5,649 nt of DNA from Candidatus Altimarinota bacterium (lineage in GTDB: Bacteria; Patescibacteriota; Gracilibacteria; Absconditabacterales; Absconditicoccaceae): assembly GCA_027062165.1 (NCBI GenBank), contig JAMOTU010000162.1:1-5649 (forward strand). The letters are read 5' to 3'. This document shows, piece by piece, positions 1-4,651 of the stretch. Every line of letters starts with the position of its first letter. Position 1 is the stretch's first letter. Position numbers and translations under genes: made by a program. The notes beneath the pieces were generated by a model. The model did no database searches. It had not been told where the DNA came from and saw nothing but the letters and a program-made list of their open reading frames with translations.

Positions 1-106
1 AAAAAATGTTATCAAATATTACCAAAAGACTAATAAGTATGTCGAGGTACAAATTTACAACTTTTTTACAAAATTGCCTATGGCACACAAGGGCTTCCAG
101 CTTGGT
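1..106 (+). promoter_or_regulatory. probable CRISPR leader
   Basis: This A+T-rich stretch has no convincing open frame and no repeat copy. It sits on the side of the array where the first three repeats are identical, which is the pattern expected next to a leader. The longest spacer here is 63 nt, so if the array continued leftward a repeat would be expected inside this stretch. A TTTACA (54-59) followed by TATGGC (79-84) is a poor promoter match with 19-nt spacing, so I do not call a promoter. The left part could belong to another feature cut by the window edge. Confidence 0.45.
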
Positions 107-734
107 CTTGAAATGCCTGCTTTACTAAGCGGGATTGCAACAAAATTAGTTGAATTAGATATATTAACAACTAATTATATTTTAAAAAATTATTCTCTTG
201 AAATGCCTGCTTTACTAAGCGGGATTGCAACTTGTTAAATAGATTGACAATATTTTCCTTATGCAATTTTACTTGAAATGCCTGCTTTACTAAGCGGGAT
301 TGCAACTAGTACATCATCAAAGTTACTTACTGCATACCAGTAATCAATTCTATCTTCAAACTTGAAATGCCTGCTTTACTACGCGGGATTGCAACAGTTT
401 CTATTCCAATTGAATATACTTTTGTTCTATATTCTGTACTTGAAATGCCTGCTTTACTACGTGGGATTGCAACAGCCATATTAGAAAATTCTCGTACTGC
501 TTTTTTATTTTTAGGGCAATAAAATCTGCCGTTAAACTTGAAATGCCTGCTTTACTACGCGGGATTGCAACCCGTATTTATCTTCTATTACTATGTAAAT
601 ATAGTAACCCCCATCTTGCTTGAAATGCCTGCTTTACTACGCGGGATTGCAACTCCCCACAACCATTGTATTTCTCCGCCTTCAAAATTAATAAAGAAAC
701 TTGAAATGCCTGCTTTACTAGGCGGGATTGCAAC
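107..734 (+). CRISPR. CRISPR array, 8 repeats of 35 nt, 7 spacers
   Basis: Repeats start at 107, 197, 272, 361, 439, 537, 619 and 700. Each begins CTTGAAATGCC and ends GGGATTGCAAC. Only repeat positions 22 (A in copies 1-3, C in 4-7, G in 8) and 24 (T in copy 5) vary. Spacers are 55, 40, 54, 43, 63, 47 and 46 nt long. In copies 1-3, CCTGCTT pairs with AAGCGGG around a TACT loop, and the stem ends exactly 8 nt before the repeat end. Cleavage there would leave the 8-nt 5' tag ATTGCAAC, typical of Cas6-processed type III or I crRNAs. The tag, the left-end repeat identity and the diverged last copy all indicate transcription on the plus strand with the leader on the left. The nearby csm5, csx1 and csx2 make a type III-A partner likely. 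No cas6, cas1 or cas2 is present here. Confidence 0.98.
144..176. repeat. 9-bp inverted repeat inside spacer 1
   Basis: AATTAGTTG (144-152) and CAACTAATT (168-176) are perfect inverse complements around a 15-nt A+T-rich loop. Both lie wholly within spacer 1, so a crRNA from it could fold on itself. It may simply reflect an A+T-rich source such as an operator or terminator in the target. Confidence 0.6.
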
Positions 735-903
735 TGCTATACCACTTTATATAACTTTTTCATTATTTTTCCTATCTTTTAAATAAAGAAATCTTTGTGA
801 TAGTTAATCTTCAATAAGCAAAATAATGTTGAGAACATCTAAAAAGTTTAGAAGAGATTTTGGAGAAATAGAGATGCAATAAAGGTGTAAATTTATTTTT
901 TAG

Positions 904-936
904 ATATTTCCATAAATTTTAAAATATTTCCATAAA
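904..936. repeat. 13-bp direct repeat, two copies, 20-bp period
   Basis: ATATTTCCATAAA occurs perfectly at 904-916 and 924-936, with starts 20 bp apart, about two helical turns. Two sites on the same DNA face upstream of a toxin-antitoxin operon suggest an operator for a dimeric regulator. No regulator is identified, so this role is inferred. Confidence 0.5.
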
Positions 937-952
937 AAAGGTAAATATCAAC

Positions 953-1034
953 CCTCTCGTATCTCTCTTAAATAGCTTAAGTTTGGATACCATCGGTTAG
1001 TATCTGCTTTTCTTCCCGTATCCGTGATGCAGAC
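953..1034 (+). promoter_or_regulatory. possible structured 5' leader of mntA-hepT
   Basis: GGATAC at 985-990 matches GTATCC at 1018-1023 (6 bp, 27-nt loop). Its inner GATAC can also pair with GTATC at 1000-1004 or at 959-963, so several mutually exclusive stems are possible. TCTGC (1003-1007) can also pair with GCAGA (1029-1033), next to the ribosome binding site. The stretch 991-1040 is about 50% G+C, well above its surroundings. This could be a control element in the mRNA leader or DNA operator half-sites. It matches no riboswitch class I recognise. Confidence 0.3.
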
Positions 1035-1039
1035 GGAGG
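1035..1039 (+). promoter_or_regulatory. ribosome binding site of mntA
   Basis: GGAGG lies 5 nt before the ATG at 1045. It decides that start over the in-frame ATG at 1027 and GTG at 1024, which lie upstream of it. Confidence 0.8.
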
Positions 1040-1044
1040 TTCTT

Positions 1045-1337
1045 ATGAAAAAGGCGCGTCTTAAAGATTGGGAAATAGAAGCTATAAAAGAAGCTATAAA
1101 AAATGTTGATAAAGATGCAAAAATAATTCTTTTTGGAAGTAGGGTAGATTTAACAAAAAAAGGAGGAGATATAAATTTACTTATTTTTTCAAAAAAATAG
1201 ATTTAAAAGGAAAATTAAAAATTCTCAAAAATTTGAAAAGAAAACTTGGAGATAGAAAAATAGATTTGATAATAACAGATGATATACATAAAAGTGCGTT
1301 TTATGAATTAGCCTACGAAGAAGGAGTAGAACTGTGA
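1045..1337 (+). pseudogene. mntA: MntA-like minimal nucleotidyltransferase, frameshifted
   Basis: This matches the small MNT-fold antitoxins that inactivate HEPN toxins by adding AMP. The first frame (1045-1200) encodes 51 residues and ends at a TAG after SKK. The rest of the family continues in the -1 frame, from ATA at 1197 to a TGA at 1335-1337. Joined, the product is about 97 residues, a normal family length. Visible motifs are GSRVD (G31, S32), then GGDIN (D42, N44), and in the second part KIDLII (D74). The family usually has D-x-D, so N44 replaces the second metal-binding Asp through a single base change (GAT to AAT). The break falls in a run of seven A. It may be a real mutation, a sequence error, or programmed slippage. 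The reconstructed stop overlaps the next gene's GTG by 4 nt (GTGA), the normal coupling in such pairs, which shows the downstream frame belongs to this gene. Confidence 0.8.
1191..1197 (+). other. A7 slippery heptamer at the mntA frame break
   Basis: Seven A are phased A_AAA_AAA relative to the upstream reading frame, immediately before TAG (1198-1200). A -1 slip here gives SKK-IDL and continues to the end of the nucleotidyltransferase. The arrangement fits both a -1 ribosomal or transcriptional slippage site and a one-base deletion or miscall in a homopolymer. A GGAGGAG at 1162-1168 lies upstream, but at 22 nt it is farther than the usual stimulatory spacing, and it also encodes the conserved GGD. 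Confidence 0.6.
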
Positions 1338-1813
1338 AAAGGTACGAAAAATTTTTAAAACTATTAAAAGAAAATATAGAGGCTTTAGACAAGGAATTAA
1401 GATATTTTGCTTACATATTGGAAAAAATGGAAGTTTTAAAGTTAGGGGATAAGATTGTGAAATGTGAAAACTTGGATTATGAAGAACATATTTATTTGCA
1501 TGCTTTCTTTTCAAACTTTTCGCTTATAGTGGAACTTTTAATAAATAAAGTTTTAAGAAGTTTAATGAATTTAGAAGCGGAAAAAATAGAAGGAAAATTG
1601 GATATTCTAATTTGGGCTGAGAAAAAGGGTTTTGTAGAAAACTATGAAAAACTTTTAGAGTTTTTATATATGAGGAATATGATAGCATACGAATATTTAG
1701 AAATATTTAAAGATCCAAAAAATTTCTTTTTTATTAAAGATAACTCCTCTCTTCTTTATAAAATTTTTGAAAAAATAAAAAGATATATAAAAACTAAGGG
1801 TTACTTAAAATAA
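1334..1813 (+). CDS. hepT: HEPN-domain (HepT-like) toxin partner, altered active site
   Basis: A 159-residue, mostly helical, charged protein starting at GTG. It overlaps the end of the nucleotidyltransferase gene by 4 nt, so the two are translationally coupled. HEPN partners of MNT proteins are metal-independent RNases whose active site is R-x4-H, often followed by x-Y (RNxxxHxY). Here the motif region reads RNMIAYEY at residues 114-121. R114, N115 and the final Y121 are kept, but Y119 (TAC, 1688-1690) stands where His is expected, one base from CAC. In the studied HepT-MntA pair the Tyr of this motif is the residue AMPylated by MntA, and its equivalent is still present. Without the His, RNase activity is doubtful. 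The gene could be a decayed toxin, or a binding-only HEPN protein. The frame is otherwise intact, with no signal peptide or membrane segment. It ends 2 bp before the reconstructed end of csx2 on the other strand. Confidence 0.75.
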   Translation: MKRYEKFLKLLKENIEALDKELRYFAYILEKMEVLKLGDKIVKCENLDYEEHIYLHAFFSNFSLIVELLINKVLRSLMNLEAEKIEGKLDILIWAEKKGFVENYEKLLEFLYMRNMIAYEYLEIFKDPKNFFFIKDNSSLLYKIFEKIKRYIKTKGYLK

Positions 1814-1815
1814 TT

Positions 1816-1968
1816 TTAATTTTCAGAAAACTTTTCAATATTTAAAGATAGTATATTTTCTATAATGTCTTTGGCTTTTAAAACTACATTTAAAAGATAA
1901 TCCGGATCTTCTAAATTTGCAGGGGAAACTCCAATGGGGTTACTACCATGAACTATAGCATTTCTTAT
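1816..1968 (-). pseudogene. csx2: out-of-frame C-terminal HEPN end of csx2
   Basis: Read on the minus strand, this 50-codon stretch encodes IRNAIVHG near its start, the R-x4-H catalytic motif of HEPN RNases. A helical tail follows, ending at TAA (1816-1818). It joins the upstream csx2 frame directly: residue 356 of that frame (K, 1970-1972) followed by IRNAIVHG gives a protein of about 406 residues with R358 and H363. In this frame a TAA at 1972-1974 limits the switch point to about 1963-1972. The shift needed is +1 (one base too many) or -2. It has no ribosome binding site or start of its own, so it is not expected to be made separately. Confidence 0.8.
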
Positions 1969-3037
1969 ATTTTATTAATTTTTTATATTCTTCAGCTAAA
2001 TTTGGATCTATATTTCCTAGGGCCTTTACAATAAGACTAGAGGCTTGGTTTCTATCTTGGATAGTATCTATATTAAGCTTTTGAACATTGGGTATTTGAT
2101 TGTATTTATTAATAAACGCTGTTAGTATTGCCTCATAAGCTAAAGTATAAGCTTTCATAAATTGCTTTTTCTCCGCAAATTTAATAGCTCTATCTAACAT
2201 TCTCTCATATAAATATTTTCTGTTTAAACTTGGAGTTATATGTTTATCTAATAAATTTTTAGCTAACTTCCCAAAGTTAGTTTTATCTAGTTCCTTTAAT
2301 TTTTTAAAAAATTTAGATTTAAATTTTAAGCCAAGTTTTCTATTTGTTTCTAACTTTAAATGTAAATTTGTAAAAAATTGCTCTTTAAAAACTAAATCAA
2401 AGTTTGAAGGATCAAAAGCATTATGCATCAAAGAAAGAGCATTTAAAAGATTTATAAGATCATTAAAGTAATTTAATTCTATAACTTTTCCTATTTTCCC
2501 TTGATCCTCAAAAGTATTTGTAATCTTGGCATAGTAGATTCTTAAATCTTCTATATTAAATACAAAATTTAAGCATGCAAGTATTAAAACAGTTGTTAAA
2601 GGAATATGTCTAAATCCATGAGTGATATCTAAAAAAATTTGAAGTTTATAATCCTTATATTTTTCTAAGGCGTTATATAAAATGTTTAAAATATCTTCAA
2701 AGTCGTTTTCAAATATTTCTAAAATAATATCAGATTGAGTTTCTTTTTTTATTTTCTTTTCCCATTCTTTTAAAGTATCATTGGTCACTAGATTTTTAGT
2801 TGTCATTTCGGAAAATAGATTTTCATATTCCTTTGAACCTTCCAAAGTTTCTTTTAAGTTACAAAGAAAATCCCATCTACTTGTAGAAGTTCCTAGAAAT
2901 ATTGATAAATCTGGTTTAAGCTCCTTAAAAAGAATATAAGCAAAAAATTCAGTATAGTATTCTTTCTTTGGAAGAATATACTTTATTTTGTCATAGTCAT
3001 TATTACCTACAAAGCTGATTAATACTTTTTTTACCAT
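1943..3037 (-). CDS. csx2: Csx2 (TM1812-family) CARF protein, truncated before HEPN motif
   Basis: A type III CRISPR accessory protein of the DxTHG/TM1812 (TIGR02221) type. The N-terminal CARF (Rossmann-like) domain would bind cyclic oligoadenylate made by Cas10 and switch on a C-terminal HEPN RNase. Visible are the first strand KVLISFVG (residues 4-11), the loop LGTSTSRWDF (48-57) and the signature LDITHGFRHIPL (136-147). A helical linker follows to about 290, then HEPN helices (MKAYTLAYEAILTAF, 294-308). The frame ends at residue 364 in KKCYSSW instead of the expected RN(x)3H motif, which lies in another frame just downstream. As read, the protein keeps sensing but lacks the catalytic pair. 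The start is ATG with a weak AAGG about 6 nt upstream. It lies 17 nt after the csx1 stop, so the two are probably one operon. It may be a dead effector, a cyclic-nucleotide sink, or an artefact of a one-base error. Confidence 0.9.
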   Translation of the reverse strand: MVKKVLISFVGNNDYDKIKYILPKKEYYTEFFAYILFKELKPDLSIFLGTSTSRWDFLCNLKETLEGSKEYENLFSEMTTKNLVTNDTLKEWEKKIKKETQSDIILEIFENDFEDILNILYNALEKYKDYKLQIFLDITHGFRHIPLTTVLILACLNFVFNIEDLRIYYAKITNTFEDQGKIGKVIELNYFNDLINLLNALSLMHNAFDPSNFDLVFKEQFFTNLHLKLETNRKLGLKFKSKFFKKLKELDKTNFGKLAKNLLDKHITPSLNRKYLYERMLDRAIKFAEKKQFMKAYTLAYEAILTAFINKYNQIPNVQKLNIDTIQDRNQASSLIVKALGNIDPNLAEEYKKLIKYKKCYSSW

Positions 3038-3054
3038 TTTTAACCTTATAAAAT

Positions 3055-4485
3055 TTAGTTTATTAAGCAGCTTTTTATAAATTTTGATATTAAATCTTCT
3101 TTATATCTTAATAAAATTTTTTTATCATCATCTTCACACCTACAAAACTCTGTAAATATATTTAATATACCGCCGTGAGCCAAAAAGTCTCTATAAATGC
3201 GTTCATATTCTTCTTGATTAATAGGAAATTCAGAATTTTGATATTCTTTAAAAAGCTTAGTTAAAGGATAATATTTTCCTTTCTCAAAGTAATTTTCTCC
3301 TTTTTCTTCTAAGGTTCTCTTTAAGGTATTATAAATATTATTAACTTCCCTAATAATAAACTCTTTAGCATATTCTATTATATTTGCTAATTTTTCTATA
3401 TCCTCTTTTGAAGTGGGATAGGAAATATTTTCCTCTTCCAAAGCTTTTTTGATAGCTTTTAAAAGCAAAAATGCTAAATATACAGCTTCAAACCTATCTC
3501 CTTTAAATTCAAAATTTCTCTTTACAGAAAACAAGTTTTCTTCTTCCTTTTCCAATTTGAAACCCTTTTTATATTCTTCAAAAATGTTTTCAATATGTTT
3601 TTCCAAATTTTCCACAAAATTTTCAGATGCTTTATGTATTAAAAAGGAGATTAAAAGCGGTAGATTTTTAGAAAGCGCCCTTACAAAAACTCTTAAGTAG
3701 GCTACGGTAGATAAATTTTCAAAGTTTGGAGAAACTTCAGTCAATTTTAATTTGGAAAGATCATATATTTTATTTTTTTCTATATCTTTTGGAGAATATA
3801 CAGAGTTAGAGTCTTTTAATTTTTGCACTAAATTTTCAAAATTTTTATTTTCTATTTCCAATTCTGAAATTAAATTTATGTTTAAAGTTTGATCTTGAAG
3901 ACCTTGAACAAAAGGATCGGAACAATATATTTTCAAATTTTGAGAGTAATTATTAAAATATTTTCGTGTAACTAAAAGATTTTCTAACACATTTTTTAAG
4001 TATAAAGGGAAAAAATTAACTCCGTGAGTTATATCTAAAATTACCTCATTTTTTTCAAAAGGAATTTCTCTATCAAGAACATAGTACATAAAAGCTAAAA
4101 TGTCAGAAAGGGCATTTTTGAAATCCAAAATAAAGGGCGCTTCCCCGTAAGAGGCCAAATTAAATCTTCCTGAGGATGGAATTACATAAATTTTATATTT
4201 TTCTTCATTTTCTATATCTTCTATACCTGTTTTCTCCTTTAGAAATTTTTTAAGGTCTTCCTTCACAAAATTTTCTAGTTCTTGATAAGAATAGATATTT
4301 TCTCTTAAATTTTCCTTATTTAAAACAGAAATAGGAATTAAAACAATAAATTTTTCTATGTTTTTTTCTATATCACTAAAAACTTTCAAGGGAGAGTTTG
4401 TTTTTATTTCCTTATTTTTATATCTATAATTAACAGGTCTATATCCTTTATAGTTTCCAAATATAGTTACATATACCTTTGCCAT
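3055..4485 (-). CDS. csx1: Csx1-type (MJ1666-like) CARF-HEPN RNase
   Basis: A 476-residue CRISPR accessory RNase. The CARF domain begins VYVTIFGNYKGYRPVNY (4-20) and carries the IPSSGRF loop (102-108) and the signature ILDITHGVNFFPLY (149-162), the form typical of the MJ1666/Csx1 group. A long charged helical region follows (about 205-400). The HEPN active site is intact: RDFLAHGG with R432 and H437 (R-x4-H). In type III systems such proteins dimerise, bind cyclic oligoadenylate and degrade RNA without sequence choice in the cytoplasm, causing dormancy or clearing invader transcripts. Which ring size it binds cannot be told from sequence. The start is ATG with a strong GGAGGT (4491-4496 on the plus strand as ACCTCC) 5 nt upstream. 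It is the first gene of a two-gene minus-strand operon with csx2, divergent from csm5. The frame has no breaks, unlike csx2. Confidence 0.92.
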   Translation of the reverse strand: MAKVYVTIFGNYKGYRPVNYRYKNKEIKTNSPLKVFSDIEKNIEKFIVLIPISVLNKENLRENIYSYQELENFVKEDLKKFLKEKTGIEDIENEEKYKIYVIPSSGRFNLASYGEAPFILDFKNALSDILAFMYYVLDREIPFEKNEVILDITHGVNFFPLYLKNVLENLLVTRKYFNNYSQNLKIYCSDPFVQGLQDQTLNINLISELEIENKNFENLVQKLKDSNSVYSPKDIEKNKIYDLSKLKLTEVSPNFENLSTVAYLRVFVRALSKNLPLLISFLIHKASENFVENLEKHIENIFEEYKKGFKLEKEEENLFSVKRNFEFKGDRFEAVYLAFLLLKAIKKALEEENISYPTSKEDIEKLANIIEYAKEFIIREVNNIYNTLKRTLEEKGENYFEKGKYYPLTKLFKEYQNSEFPINQEEYERIYRDFLAHGGILNIFTEFCRCEDDDKKILLRYKEDLISKFIKSCLIN

Positions 4486-4549
4486 TATTTACCTCCATAA
4501 ATATTTCAAAGCATACTTATCTTATCTTCTAATTTTCACTTTTAGGTTT

Positions 4550-4555
4550 ATTATA
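4550..4555 (-). promoter_or_regulatory. -10 element for csx1-csx2 operon
   Basis: A perfect TATAAT on the minus strand lies 64 bp upstream of the csx1 ATG. No good -35 is seen at 17 nt; the nearest candidate, TTTCCA (4576-4581), is at 20 nt. It implies a leader of nearly 60 nt. Confidence 0.45.
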
Positions 4556-4575
4556 CCTTAAATTTTACTAATAAA

Positions 4576-4604
4576 TGGAAATTTTGTTAAAAATAATATA
4601 TAAT
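4576..4604 (+). promoter_or_regulatory. promoter for csm5
   Basis: TGGAAA (4576-4581), 17 nt, then a perfect TATAAT (4599-4604), on the plus strand. Transcription would begin near 4611, about 40 nt before the csm5 ATG. Together with the minus-strand -10 at 4550-4555 this makes the 166-bp gap (4486-4651) a divergent promoter region. Confidence 0.5.
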
Positions 4605-4651
4605 TTATTTAAACATAATTGCAAAAAAATATAAAATTCAAGGTAAGGATT

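Larger units (their letters stand above)
735..1044. other. intergenic region between array and HEPN/MNT pair
   Basis: This 310-bp stretch holds no credible gene on either strand. After the last repeat the sequence is A+T-rich and non-repetitive, with no further repeat copy and no strong terminator. It contains the 13-bp direct repeat at 904-936, the G+C-richer structured segment at 953-1034, and the ribosome binding site of the next gene. It therefore probably carries the promoter and control sites of the toxin-antitoxin pair. I could not place a -35/-10 pair with confidence. Confidence 0.6.

Noticed and set aside
27..61. Possible degenerate CRISPR repeat ending in TTACAAC
   Set aside because: Only about 12 of 35 positions match, mostly the last few bases, which is near chance for this composition.
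538..786. Plus-strand open frame across the last three CRISPR repeats
   Set aside because: It translates repeats and spacers of the array; the recurring EMPALL peptide is the repeat itself.
775..789. TCTTT/AAAGA hairpin after the array as a terminator
   Set aside because: The stem is five A+T-rich pairs and is not followed by a run of T; too weak to call.
826..882. Small ORF of 18 codons starting at ATG 826
   Set aside because: Very short, no clear ribosome binding site, and no recognisable protein pattern.
1162..1168. GGAGGAG as a stimulator of frameshifting at the A7 run
   Set aside because: It is 22 nt from the slippery run, farther than known stimulatory spacing, and it encodes the conserved GGD motif.
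1308..1514. Minus-strand open frame of 68 codons
   Set aside because: It is the shadow of the mntA end and the HEPN gene, which have a coupled start and family motifs.
3449..3700. Plus-strand open frame of 83 codons
   Set aside because: It lies entirely inside csx1 on the opposite strand and looks like a low-complexity shadow.
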